Positions 17,609-25,694 of a stretch of DNA of 64,000 nt are shown one piece after another. The DNA comes from Streptomyces olivochromogenes (GTDB lineage Bacteria > Actinomycetota > Actinomycetes > Streptomycetales > Streptomycetaceae). Each line of letters starts with the position of its first letter. Positions within the stretch are counted from its first letter, which is position 1. A program made the translations under genes and the position numbers. The stretch is from positions 62,001-126,000 of the forward strand of contig NZ_JADDRL010000006.1 in the NCBI RefSeq assembly GCF_021538895.1, given 5' to 3'. The notes below the pieces were generated by a model. The model was not told where the DNA came from. It was given only the letters and a program-made list of their open reading frames with translations, and ran no database searches.

Positions 17609-17693
17609 GCCCCGAGGGGCGCGGGGCTGTATCCATGCGCGGCTCCGCCGCGATGGGGGTCCCCCTGTTCGAGCGAAGCCGAGAACTTGGGGG
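17609..17693. repeat. Intergenic element with three stem-loops, Streptomyces-type
   Basis: The 175-bp gap between rhaI and the aldolase gene contains three potential hairpins: GCCCC/GGGGC (17609-17627), CGCGGC-TCC-GCCGCG (17638-17652) and CCCCC..GTTC/GAAC..GGGGG (17661-17693). The last, with the GAGCGAAGCCGAGAAC core, resembles an element I know as widely dispersed between Streptomyces genes. It may be a terminator-like or RNA-processing element; here it lies within what would otherwise be one operon. Confidence 0.6.
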
Positions 17694-17747
17694 AGCGATC
17701 GACCGCACACGACCCGCGGCCCGCGACGATCGGATCCCGGCGGACGC

Positions 17748-18926
17748 TCACGCTCCCCAGCCGGCCTGCCGACCACCGACCCGCTCGGCGACCACCTTCT
17801 CGGCCCACCCCGACCGGGCGTACGCGGCCACGGGGTCGGGATCCAGCCCCGATTCCCGCCGCACCTCGGCCAGCAGCGGCCGCACATCCGTGTTGTAGGC
17901 GTCCATCAGTACCGCGTTGGCCCCGAGCACGTCCCCCGACCGCTGCGTCTCGGCCAACGCCGCCCCATCGACCAGCAGGGCCTTGGCGGTGGCCTCCTGA
18001 ACGTTCATCACGGACCGGATGATCGCCGGGATCTTGGCCTCGATGTTGTGACACTGGTCGAGCATGAACGCCACCTCGGAGGTGAACCCGCCGCCACGCA
18101 CGACCTCGTACATGATCCGGAACAGCTGGAACGGGTCGGCCGCCCCCGCCATCAGGTCGTCGTCGGCGTAGAACCGCGAGTTGAAGTCGAACCCCCCGAG
18201 CTTCTCCTCCCGCAGCAGCGTCGCCACGATGAACTCGATGTTCGTCCCCGGCGCGTGGTGCCCCGTGTCCACCACGACGCGCGCCTTCGGGCCCAGCTTC
18301 AGGCAGTGCGCGTAGGCCGTGCCCCAGTCCGGGACGTCCGTCGTGTAGAAGGCCGGCTCGAAGAACTTGTACTCGAGAAGCATCCGCTGACCGTCACCGA
18401 GCCGCTCGTACACCTCGGCGAGCCCCTCGGCCAGCCGGTCCTGCCGGGACCGTACGTCGTCCTGCCCGGGGTAGTTCGTGCCGTCCGCGAACCACAGCTT
18501 CAGATCGCGCGAACCGGTCGCGTCCATGATGTCGACGCACTCCAGCAGGTGAGCGACGGCCTTGCGGCGCACCGCCGCGTCCGGATGGCAGATGCTGCCG
18601 AGCCGGTAGTCGTCGTCCTGGAACGTGTTGGAGTTGATCGTGCCGAGCCCCACCCCCCGCTCCTCGGCGTACGCGGCGAGCGCCGCGTAGTCGTCCACCG
18701 TGTCCCAGGGGATGTGCAGCGCCACGGTCGGCGCGACGCCGGTGAACTCCTGCACCTTGGCCGCGTCCGCCACCTTCTCCCGTGGTGTGCGGGGCACACC
18801 GGGCTGGGCGAACACCTTGAAGCGCGTCCCCGAGTTCCCGTACGCCCACGACGGCGTCTCGATCCGCTGGGTCTTCAGCGCGGCCTTCACCGCGGCGAGG
18901 TCGGTCACTTCGGGCTCCTGTGACAT
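17748..18926 (-). CDS. rhaI: L-rhamnose isomerase
   Basis: This is a 392-residue TIM-barrel isomerase that converts L-rhamnose to L-rhamnulose. It is of the rhaI (Pseudomonas stutzeri-like) type rather than the enterobacterial RhaA type. Metal-ligand regions visible include LLEYKFFEPAFY, VVVDTGHHAPGTNIE and GGFDFNSRFYADDDL. It is first in the leftward arm; a TTGACA-N17-TAGCTT promoter with an operator downstream lies ahead of it. The 175-bp gap to the aldolase gene holds the stem-loop element, so downstream expression may be lower. Confidence 0.95.
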   Translation of the reverse strand: MSQEPEVTDLAAVKAALKTQRIETPSWAYGNSGTRFKVFAQPGVPRTPREKVADAAKVQEFTGVAPTVALHIPWDTVDDYAALAAYAEERGVGLGTINSNTFQDDDYRLGSICHPDAAVRRKAVAHLLECVDIMDATGSRDLKLWFADGTNYPGQDDVRSRQDRLAEGLAEVYERLGDGQRMLLEYKFFEPAFYTTDVPDWGTAYAHCLKLGPKARVVVDTGHHAPGTNIEFIVATLLREEKLGGFDFNSRFYADDDLMAGAADPFQLFRIMYEVVRGGGFTSEVAFMLDQCHNIEAKIPAIIRSVMNVQEATAKALLVDGAALAETQRSGDVLGANAVLMDAYNTDVRPLLAEVRRESGLDPDPVAAYARSGWAEKVVAERVGGRQAGWGA

Positions 18927-18958
18927 CGGGTCGGAAAGGCTTCCCTACGACTACCGTG

Positions 18959-19006
18959 TGAAACGATTCAGAACGGGAAGCTATGAGCCCTCTTCGGACG
19001 TGTCAA
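18959..19006 (-). promoter_or_regulatory. rhaI promoter and LacI-type operator
   Basis: On the minus strand, TTGACA (19001-19006) and TAGCTT (18978-18983) are separated by exactly 17 bp, a good housekeeping-sigma promoter. Just downstream, over the expected start region, is TGAATCGTTTCA (18959-18970; TGAAACGATTCA on the + strand), an inverted repeat typical of LacI-family sites. The regulator encoded at 24452 is the likely binder. Confidence 0.65.
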
Positions 19007-19054
19007 GACCCCCGTCCCGACCCGCTCTCCTCGACTCGGGTGCGACCTTCCGTT

Positions 19055-19070
19055 CTCGAAGATTTTCGAG
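19055..19070. promoter_or_regulatory. Central palindrome in divergent rha control region
   Basis: CTCGAA-GATT-TTCGAG is an inverted repeat with 6-bp arms midway between the two divergent rha promoters, upstream of both -35 hexamers. That position suits an activator or a second regulator, distinct from the two TGAAAC-type operators. Confidence 0.45.
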
Positions 19071-19079
19071 CGGGACCCA

Positions 19080-19135
19080 TTGACGCGACCTGTCCGGGGT
19101 GCCTACCGTCCCGGCCATCCAGTTGAAACCTTTCA
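19080..19135 (+). promoter_or_regulatory. Promoter and operator of the rha transport operon
   Basis: TTGACG (19080-19085) and TACCGT (19104-19109), 18 bp apart, form a plausible promoter. TGAAACCTTTCA (19124-19135) follows about 15 bp downstream and matches the rhaI operator in the pattern TGAAAC-NN-TTCA. Both arms thus have the same layout: promoter, then operator just downstream. Confidence 0.6.
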
Positions 19136-19180
19136 CGGCGCCGTGAGGACCGATCCGCCGGCGTCGTCGAGGAGCCCTCC

Positions 19181-20698
19181 ATGACCCACCCGTCCGACAC
19201 GGGACCGGCCCCGGTGCTGGCGCTGCGGGACGTCGCCAAGTCCTTCGGCGCCGTACGCGCCCTGCGCGGCGTCCGTCTGGAGCTGTTCCCCGGCGAGGTG
19301 CACGCCCTCGCCGGGGAGAACGGCGCGGGCAAGTCGACGCTGATCAAGACCCTCGCCGGAGTCCACCGGCCGGACGCCGGCCAACTGCTGCTCGACGGCG
19401 AGCCGGTCGCCTTCCACGGTCCCGGCGACGCCCGCGACGCCGGAATCGCCGTCATCTACCAGGAGCCCACGCTCTTTCCCGACCTGTCGATCGCCGAGAA
19501 CATCTTCATGGGGCGCCGGCCTCGACGGACCTTCGGCCGCATCGACCACAGGGCCACCCGCGCGGCCACGGCCGACCTGATGCGGCGGCTCGGCGTCGCC
19601 CTCGATCCCGACCGGCCCGCGCGCGGCCTGTCCATCGCCGACCAGCAGATCGTCGAGATCGCCAAGGCGCTCTCCTTCGACGCGCGCGTCCTGATCATGG
19701 ACGAGCCGACCGCCGCCCTGACCGGCAGCGAGGTGGCCCGCCTCTTCGGTGTCGTACGGACCCTGCGCGACCAGGGCGCGGCGGTGCTGTTCATCTCGCA
19801 CCGCCTGGAGGAGCTCTTCGAGATCTGCGGGCGGGTCACCACCCTGCGCGACGGGGCCTGGATCGCCACCGAACCGCTGGACGGCATGACCGAGGACGAC
19901 CTCGTGCGCCGCATGGTCGGCCGCGACCTCGACGAGCTCTACCCCAAACAGGACGTGACACCCGGTGAAGTCGCCCTGAGCGTGCGGCGGCTGACCCGCG
20001 AGGGCGTCTTCACCGACGTCTCCTTCGAGGTGCGGCGCGGCGAGATCGTCGGCCTCGCCGGGCTGGTGGGCGCGGGCCGCACCGAGGTGGCACGCGCCGT
20101 CTTCGGCATCGACCGGTGGGACGCCGGCGAGGTCGAGGTCGAGGGCCGCGCGCTGACCAACGGGGCGCCCTCCGTCGCCATGGCCGCCGGGCTGGCCCTC
20201 GTGCCCGAGGACCGCCGCGCCCAGGGCCTGGTGATGAACATGTCCATCGAGCGCAACATCGGCCTGACCGGACTCCGTACGACCGTGAGGGCCGGGTTCG
20301 TGGACCGCGGCGCCGAGCGCAGCCGGTCCCTCGACTGGGCCGTACGGCTCCGGGTGAAGTACGCGCGGATCGCCGACGCCGTCTCCACCCTCTCCGGCGG
20401 GAACCAGCAGAAGGTCGTCCTCGCCAAGTGGCTGGCCACCGGCCCGAAGGTGCTGATCGTCGACGAGCCCACCCGGGGCATCGACGTCGGGACCAAGGCC
20501 GAGGTCCACCGGCTGCTGTCCGAACTGGCGGCCGACAGGGTGGCCGTCCTGATGATCTCCTCCGACCTGCCCGAGATCCTCGGCATGGCCGACCGCGTGC
20601 TCGTGATGCACGAGGGCCGGCTCAGCGCCGAGATCCCCCGCTCCGAAGCCACCGAGGAAACCGTGATGGCCGCAGCCACGGGGAGGGCCGCCGCATGA
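19181..20698 (+). CDS. rhaT: L-rhamnose ABC importer, ATP-binding protein
   Basis: This is a 505-residue sugar ABC ATPase made of two fused nucleotide-binding domains. The first has Walker [15 protein letters not shown] near residue 45 and Walker [12 protein letters not shown]. The second has the degenerate Walker [15 protein letters not shown], signature [15 protein letters not shown] and Walker [13 protein letters not shown], as in the RbsA/AraG class. It powers uptake through the two following permeases. The next gene's ATG overlaps its stop (ATGA). The rhamnose specificity comes from context. Confidence 0.93.
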   Translation: MTHPSDTGPAPVLALRDVAKSFGAVRALRGVRLELFPGEVHALAGENGAGKSTLIKTLAGVHRPDAGQLLLDGEPVAFHGPGDARDAGIAVIYQEPTLFPDLSIAENIFMGRRPRRTFGRIDHRATRAATADLMRRLGVALDPDRPARGLSIADQQIVEIAKALSFDARVLIMDEPTAALTGSEVARLFGVVRTLRDQGAAVLFISHRLEELFEICGRVTTLRDGAWIATEPLDGMTEDDLVRRMVGRDLDELYPKQDVTPGEVALSVRRLTREGVFTDVSFEVRRGEIVGLAGLVGAGRTEVARAVFGIDRWDAGEVEVEGRALTNGAPSVAMAAGLALVPEDRRAQGLVMNMSIERNIGLTGLRTTVRAGFVDRGAERSRSLDWAVRLRVKYARIADAVSTLSGGNQQKVVLAKWLATGPKVLIVDEPTRGIDVGTKAEVHRLLSELAADRVAVLMISSDLPEILGMADRVLVMHEGRLSAEIPRSEATEETVMAAATGRAAA

Positions 20699-21783
20699 CG
20701 GTGACGACCCCGAGCCGGACCCCCCTCGTCGACGCACCGAAGTCCAGCGGCACCCGGCTGGTCGACCGCGTGTTCCGGATGCGTGAACTCGCCATCCTGG
20801 TCGTCTTCCTGGTGATGATCGCCGTCACCCAGGCCGGCAACAGCGAGTTCCTGTCCGAGCAGGGCATCAAGGACCTGCTGCTCAACGCGACCATCCTGGT
20901 GCTGGTCGCCACCGGCCAGTCCCTGGTCGTGATCACCCGCAACGTCGACCTGTCGGTCGGCTCGACGCTCGGCATCAGCGCCTTCGCCGCGGGGACCTGT
21001 CTGCAGGGCGGCGGCAACGCGGTCGTGGCGCTCGCCCTGGCGGTCCTGCTCGGCGTCGGCTTCGGGCTGCTCAACGGGCTGCTGGTCAGTCTCGGCCAGG
21101 TGCCCGCCCTCGTCGTCACGCTCGGCACCCTCTACATCGTCCGGGGCGTCGACTCGATCTGGGTCGGTTCCCGGCAGATCACGGCGGCCGATCTCCCGGG
21201 CGGATTCGTCGACTTCGGCTCCGGCGGGATCCTCGCGGTGCCGTGGCTCGCCCTGATCGCCCTCGCCGTCCTGGTGGTGACGGCGTACTACCTCAAGCAC
21301 TACGCCGGCGGACGCGAGTTGTACGCGCTCGGCTCCAACCCGGAGGCCGCCCGGCTCGCCGGGATCCCGGTCCGCCGGCGGATCCTGTTCGCGTACACGT
21401 TCTGCGGCGGCCTCGCCGGTCTCGCGGGCGCCCTGTACCTGGCCCGGTTCGGCAACGTGGACTCCGGCACCGGCAGCGGCTACGAACTCACCGTCGTCAG
21501 CGCGGTGGTGGTCGGCGGCGTCGTCTTCACCGGCGGGTCCGGCAGCGTCTACGGCGCCGCCCTCGGCGCCCTGCTGCTGACGTCGGTCAACAGCGTGCTG
21601 CCCGCCCTCGGCGTCAGTTCCGTGTGGGTGCTCGCCATCAACGGGGTGCTGCTCCTGCTCGCCATCGCGGTCGACCGGATCGTCGCGCTCAGGGTGGCGA
21701 CCGCCCTGAAGAAGAAGTCGGCCACCGTACGGCCGGCCACCGCCGCAGCGGCCTCCGTCGAGTCCGCGCCGAAGAAGCCCTGA
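20695..21783 (+). CDS. rhaP: L-rhamnose ABC importer, permease 1
   Basis: This is a 362-residue inner-membrane permease of the ribose/rhamnose class with about nine to ten hydrophobic segments, starting with [16 protein letters not shown]. The EAA-like loop that contacts the ATPase is in [16 protein letters not shown] near residue 220. It is coupled to the ATPase gene by an ATGA overlap. Its stop codon is the first TGA of a tandem decamer repeat. A homologous second permease follows, so the channel is probably a heterodimer. Confidence 0.9.
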   Translation: MTVTTPSRTPLVDAPKSSGTRLVDRVFRMRELAILVVFLVMIAVTQAGNSEFLSEQGIKDLLLNATILVLVATGQSLVVITRNVDLSVGSTLGISAFAAGTCLQGGGNAVVALALAVLLGVGFGLLNGLLVSLGQVPALVVTLGTLYIVRGVDSIWVGSRQITAADLPGGFVDFGSGGILAVPWLALIALAVLVVTAYYLKHYAGGRELYALGSNPEAARLAGIPVRRRILFAYTFCGGLAGLAGALYLARFGNVDSGTGSGYELTVVSAVVVGGVVFTGGSGSVYGAALGALLLTSVNSVLPALGVSSVWVLAINGVLLLLAIAVDRIVALRVATALKKKSATVRPATAAAASVESAPKKP

Positions 21784-21820
21784 GAAGCCCTGAGAAGCCC
21801 TGAGAAGCCCTGAGAAGGGG
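21781..21820 (+). repeat. Tandem decamer repeat carrying stop codons
   Basis: TGAGAAGCCC occurs three times exactly (21781-21810) and a fourth time as TGAGAAGGGG (21811-21820). The first TGA ends the permease 1 gene. Because the period is 10, the repeated TGA falls in all three frames. The last copy supplies the AAGGGGGA ribosome site of the next gene (ATG at 21831). Confidence 0.85.
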
Positions 21821-21830
21821 GACACCCGCC

Positions 21831-22805
21831 ATGTCCGAGTCCCTGAGCCGTGCCGTCCGCTGGGACACGGTGGTCGGCGCGCTCCTGATCGTCCTGTTCC
21901 TGCTGTCCTTCTCCTTCGTCGACGGCTTCGGCAACGCCCTCAACCTGTCGTTCCTGATCGGCAACACCCTGCCCATCGCGCTGATCGCCCTGCCGATGAC
22001 CCTGCTCGTCGTCGCCGGTGAGATCGACCTGTCGGTGGCCTCCACGGCCGGCCTGTCCGGCGCGGTGATGGGCCGGCTGTGGAACGAGGGCATGGCCATC
22101 GAGACGATCATCCCGCTGTGCCTGCTGCTCGGCGTGGTGTGCGGGCTGGTCAACGGTCTGCTGGTCACCCGGCTCGGGCTGCCGTCCCTCGCCGTCACCA
22201 TCGGCACCCTCGCCGCCTACCGGGGCATCGCCCAGATCGTCCTCGGTTCGAACGCGGTCACCGACTTCCCCGCCCAGTACCTGGACTTCGCCGCCGGACG
22301 CCTCGGCGACACCTTCCTCCCGCAGGCATTCCTGCCCTTCCTCGTGCTGCTCGCGATCGCCGTCGTCGCCCTGCACGCCACCCCGTTCGGGCGCTCGCTG
22401 TTCGCCATCGGCGCCAACGAGGAGACCGCGCGCTTCGCCGGGATCCGCGTCAAACGGCACAAGCTGATCCTGTTCACGGTGACCGGCCTGCTGGCCTCCC
22501 TCACCGGCGTCTTCTGGGCCCTGCACTACGCCAGCGCCCGCTACGACAACGCCACCGGCCTCGAACTCTCCGTCGTCGCGGCCGTGTTGCTCGGCGGCAT
22601 CGACTTCGACGGCGGCAGGGGCACGCTGGGCGGCGCCGTCGCCGGGGTGTTCCTGCTCGGCGCGGCGCAGAACGTGATGAGCCTGTCGAACGTCTCCGCG
22701 CAGTCGCAGATCGTCGTCACCGGCGTGCTGCTCGTCGTCTCCGTGCTCGGCCCCAGGGTCGCGCGGCAGATCGCCGTGGCGAGGGCGGCACGCACCGCCG
22801 GCTAG
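21831..22805 (+). CDS. rhaQ: L-rhamnose ABC importer, permease 2
   Basis: This is a 324-residue permease homologous to the preceding gene, with about nine hydrophobic segments (for example TLPIALIALPMTLLVVAGEI and VLLAIAVVALH). The ATPase-contact loop is AIGANEETARFAGIRV near residue 200. The ribosome site AAGGGGGA at 21815-21822 derives from the last copy of the decamer repeat. It completes the two-permease transport channel. Confidence 0.9.
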   Translation: MSESLSRAVRWDTVVGALLIVLFLLSFSFVDGFGNALNLSFLIGNTLPIALIALPMTLLVVAGEIDLSVASTAGLSGAVMGRLWNEGMAIETIIPLCLLLGVVCGLVNGLLVTRLGLPSLAVTIGTLAAYRGIAQIVLGSNAVTDFPAQYLDFAAGRLGDTFLPQAFLPFLVLLAIAVVALHATPFGRSLFAIGANEETARFAGIRVKRHKLILFTVTGLLASLTGVFWALHYASARYDNATGLELSVVAAVLLGGIDFDGGRGTLGGAVAGVFLLGAAQNVMSLSNVSAQSQIVVTGVLLVVSVLGPRVARQIAVARAARTAG

Positions 22806-22888
22806 GCCGTACGACAGCCCCGCGCCCCCAAGGGCGCGTCCACTCACCTCCCTTCACCGCCCTTCACCTCCCCGCAAAGGATCCGAAG

Positions 22889-23968
22889 ATGCGCACGTCA
22901 TCCCTCCGCCATACCTGCGCGGCCCTCGCCGCCGTCACCTCCCTCGCGCTCGCCGCCACCGCCTGCGGCGGCACCACCAAGAACGACGTCAAGGACGACG
23001 GCGCCGCCGCCTCCTCCGCCGGCAAGGCGAACCCGGACGCGGCCCTCAAGAAGGGCCTGACCGTCGGTTTCCTGCCCAAGCAGGTCAACAACCCGTACTT
23101 CACCTCCGCCGACAAGGGCGGCGAGCAGGCCCTGACCGAACTGGGCTCGAAGTACAAGGAGGTGGGCCCGTCCAGCGCCACCGACACCGCCGGCCAGGTG
23201 AGTTACGTCAACACCCTCACCCAGCAGCAGGTCGACGCGATGGCCGTGTCCGCGCAGGACCCCGGCGCCCTGTGCACCGCGCTCAAGCAGGCCATGAAGA
23301 ACGGCATCAAGGTCGTCACCTACGACTCCGACACCACCGCCGACTGCCGCAACGCCTTCGTCTCGCAGGCGAGCGCCGAGGACCTGGGCCGTACCGAGGT
23401 GCGGCTGCTGGCCGAACAGATCGGCTACAAGGGCGAGATCGCGATCCTGTCCGCCGCGCAGACGGCGACCAACCAGAACACCTGGATCGGCTTCATGAAA
23501 GAGGAGCTGAAGGACCCGAAGTACAAGGACGTCAAGCTGGTCAAGGTCGCGTACGGCAACGACGACGCCCAGCAGTCCTTCCAACAGACCCAGGGCCTGC
23601 TCCAGGAGTACCCGAACCTGAAGGGGATCATCTCCCCGACCACCGTCGGCATCAAGGCGGCCGCCCAGTACCTGTCCGGCTCCAAGTACAAGGGCAAGGT
23701 CCGGCTGACGGGCCTCGGCACCCCCAACGACATGCGCAAGTACGTCAAGAACGGCACCGTCGACGCCTTCGAGCTGTGGGACCCGGCCAAGCTCGGCGAC
23801 CTGGCCGCCCGCGCCGCCGTCGCCCTGGTCTCCGGGCGGATCACCGGCAAGGAGGGCGAGACGTTCACGGCCGGCTCCACCACGTACACCCTCGGCAAGG
23901 ACGGCGTGATCAACCTCGGCAAGCCGACCGTTTTCGACGCCGAGAACATCGACCGGTACGACTTCTGA
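22889..23968 (+). CDS. rhaS: L-rhamnose ABC importer, substrate-binding lipoprotein
   Basis: This is a 359-residue binding lipoprotein of the PBP1 sugar class. The signal peptide ends in a lipobox (LAATAC) near residue 23, so the mature protein is lipid-anchored outside the membrane. Binding-fold segments include VGFLPKQVNNPYFTS, AMAVSAQDPGALC and the Asp-containing TYDSDTT. An 83-bp gap precedes it, containing no clear promoter. A compact hairpin follows its stop codon, which may protect this most abundant transcript segment. Confidence 0.92.
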   Translation: MRTSSLRHTCAALAAVTSLALAATACGGTTKNDVKDDGAAASSAGKANPDAALKKGLTVGFLPKQVNNPYFTSADKGGEQALTELGSKYKEVGPSSATDTAGQVSYVNTLTQQQVDAMAVSAQDPGALCTALKQAMKNGIKVVTYDSDTTADCRNAFVSQASAEDLGRTEVRLLAEQIGYKGEIAILSAAQTATNQNTWIGFMKEELKDPKYKDVKLVKVAYGNDDAQQSFQQTQGLLQEYPNLKGIISPTTVGIKAAAQYLSGSKYKGKVRLTGLGTPNDMRKYVKNGTVDAFELWDPAKLGDLAARAAVALVSGRITGKEGETFTAGSTTYTLGKDGVINLGKPTVFDAENIDRYDF

Positions 23969-23970
23969 CC

Positions 23971-23985
23971 GGCGGGCTTCCCGCC
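23971..23985 (+). other. Hairpin between binding-protein and mutarotase genes
   Basis: GGCGGG-CTT-CCCGCC gives a 6-bp GC stem with a 3-nt loop starting three bases after the binding-protein stop codon. In sugar-uptake operons such stems often raise the level of the binding-protein mRNA relative to downstream genes; here that role is inferred. Confidence 0.5.
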
Positions 23986-24000
23986 CCCGGAGGGCTGTTG

Positions 24001-24321
24001 ATGCGACGCGTGTGCTTCCTGCTGAAGGTCCGGGCGGACCGCCTCGACGAGTACCGCGAGCGGCACGCCGCCGTCTGGCCGGAGCTGTGCGCGGAGCTCT
24101 CCGCCACCGGCTGGCACAACTACTCGCTCTTCCTGCGCGAGGACGGCCTGCTCGTCGGCTACCTGGAGACCGAGGACTTCGCGGCCGCCCTGTCCGGCAT
24201 GGAGGCCACCGACGTCAACGCCCGGTGGCAGGCGGAGATGGCGCCGTTCTTCGAGTCGCCGGACGGCGACCGGCCCGACCGGGCCATGAAACCGCTCACC
24301 GAGGTGTTCCACCTCGCCTGA
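24001..24321 (+). CDS. rhaM: L-rhamnose mutarotase
   Basis: This is a 106-residue protein of the RhaM/RhaU family that interconverts alpha and beta anomers of L-rhamnose, supplying the isomerase with its preferred form. Family residues are clear: N-terminal VCFLLKVRADRLDEYRERH with the catalytic His, VWPELCAELSATGWHNYSLF, and the C-terminal PLTEVFHL. It is the last metabolic gene of the rightward arm, 32 bp after the binding protein. Confidence 0.95.
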   Translation: MRRVCFLLKVRADRLDEYRERHAAVWPELCAELSATGWHNYSLFLREDGLLVGYLETEDFAAALSGMEATDVNARWQAEMAPFFESPDGDRPDRAMKPLTEVFHLA

Positions 24322-24364
24322 CCGGTGCGACCCCGTAGGCACCGCGTGTCGTGGACTTCGCGCC

Positions 24365-24394
24365 GGTCGATCGACCCGTCTGTTGTGCGACGGG
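24365..24394. promoter_or_regulatory. Palindrome and hairpin upstream of LacI regulator
   Basis: GGTCGATCGACC (24365-24376) is a perfect 12-bp palindrome. CCCGTC (24375-24380) pairs with GACGGG (24389-24394) across an 8-nt loop. Together they may end transcription after the mutarotase or control the regulator. The TGAAAC-type operator is not present here. Confidence 0.4.
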
Positions 24395-24451
24395 ATGGCG
24401 GTAATGTGAAGGCGGTCCCGCCGCCCTCGTTCAGCTGGAGGTCTCTGCCCG

Positions 24452-25477
24452 ATGGCCCAGTCGGTGGGTATCAAGGACGTCGCCCGTGCCGCCGGAGTCT
24501 CGGTGGGCACCGTGTCGAACGTCATCAACCGTCCGGACTCGGTGGCCTCCGAGACCCGCGCCCGCGTGCAGTCCGCCATCGACCGGCTCGGCTACGTCCG
24601 CAGCGAGTCGGCCCGGCAGCTGCGGGCGGGCCGCAGCCGGATCATGGGCCTGCTCGTCCTCGACATGGGCAACCCCTTCTTCGTCGACGTGGCGCGCGGC
24701 GCCGAGCGGGCCGCCCGGGAGGCCGGGCTCGGCGTGATGGTCTGCAACAGCGCGCAGAGCGCCGGTGAGGAGGCGGAGTACCTGTCGCTCTTCGCCGAGC
24801 AGCGGGTGCGCGGCGTGCTGGTCACCCCGGCCGACGCCACCGGACGCAACATCGAGGCGTTCCGCCGGCACGGCATCCCCTTCGTACTGGTCGACCGCGT
24901 CGCCGAGGGCGCCAGCGAGTGCTCGGTCTCCGTCGACGACGTCGCGGGCGGCGCCCTGGCCGTGCGGCACCTGGTGGACGCCGGGCACCGCTCCCTCGCC
25001 TATGTGAGCGGTCCGCCCGGCTTCAACCAGGTCCGGGACCGCCGCACCGGCGCGCTGAACGCCCTCGCCGAGGCCGGACTCGGCCCGGACGCCCTGCGCG
25101 AGCTGCCCACCGAACGTCTCGACGTGGCCGCGGGTCGGGACGCCGGCGCCCGCCTGCTCGGTCTCGCCGACCGGCCCACCGCCGTCTTCTGCGCCAACGA
25201 CCTGCTCGCCCTTGGCCTGCTCCAGGCGATGTACGCGGCCGGCGTGAACGTCCCCGAGGACCTCGCCATCGTCGGCTACGACGACATCGAGTTCGCGGCC
25301 GCCGCCGCCGTTCCGCTCACCTCCGTACGGCAGCCCGCCGTCACGATGGGCGCCCTCGCCGCCGAGCTGCTGCTGGAGGAGACCGAGGCGCAGAACGGAT
25401 CGGGGACGCACGAGCACCGGCGGGTGGTGCTCCAGCCGGAGTTGGTGGTCCGCCGCTCCAGCCTCGCCGCGCGTTGA
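24452..25477 (+). CDS. LacI family regulator, probable rhamnose repressor
   Basis: This is a 341-residue LacI-type repressor. The N-terminal headpiece is VGIKDVARAAGVSVGTVSNV followed by the hinge helix region QLRAGRSRIMGLLV. The rest is a sugar-binding PBP1-like domain ending in a typical VRQPAVTMGALAAELLLEE. It is encoded right after the rhamnose transport operon, and the pattern TGAAAC-NN-TTCA at both divergent rha promoters fits its family. That it responds to rhamnose or rhamnulose is inference. Confidence 0.9.
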   Translation: MAQSVGIKDVARAAGVSVGTVSNVINRPDSVASETRARVQSAIDRLGYVRSESARQLRAGRSRIMGLLVLDMGNPFFVDVARGAERAAREAGLGVMVCNSAQSAGEEAEYLSLFAEQRVRGVLVTPADATGRNIEAFRRHGIPFVLVDRVAEGASECSVSVDDVAGGALAVRHLVDAGHRSLAYVSGPPGFNQVRDRRTGALNALAEAGLGPDALRELPTERLDVAAGRDAGARLLGLADRPTAVFCANDLLALGLLQAMYAAGVNVPEDLAIVGYDDIEFAAAAAVPLTSVRQPAVTMGALAAELLLEETEAQNGSGTHEHRRVVLQPELVVRRSSLAAR

Positions 25478-25694
25478 CACTCCGCCCGCGCCACTCGCCG
25501 GTTCCGCCGTGCGCCTCTTCCGCCGTGCGCCCCTCCAGCCGTCTCTCCCGGCGCGCGCCGATGCGCGCCCCGCGCCCGCCCGGCGGGCCTGCGCTGATCC
25601 GGTATTCAGTAAGAATCCATGATCCCGGGTCTCGGACCGCGGACGGACATGTGCTGAACTGGGACGCGACCATCCGTCCGTCCCGGGAGAATCG

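Noticed and set aside
25478-25694. Short ORFs before the proline iminopeptidase gene
   Set aside because: They lack ribosome sites and domain signals; only a duplicated 14-mer and weak inverted arms are present.
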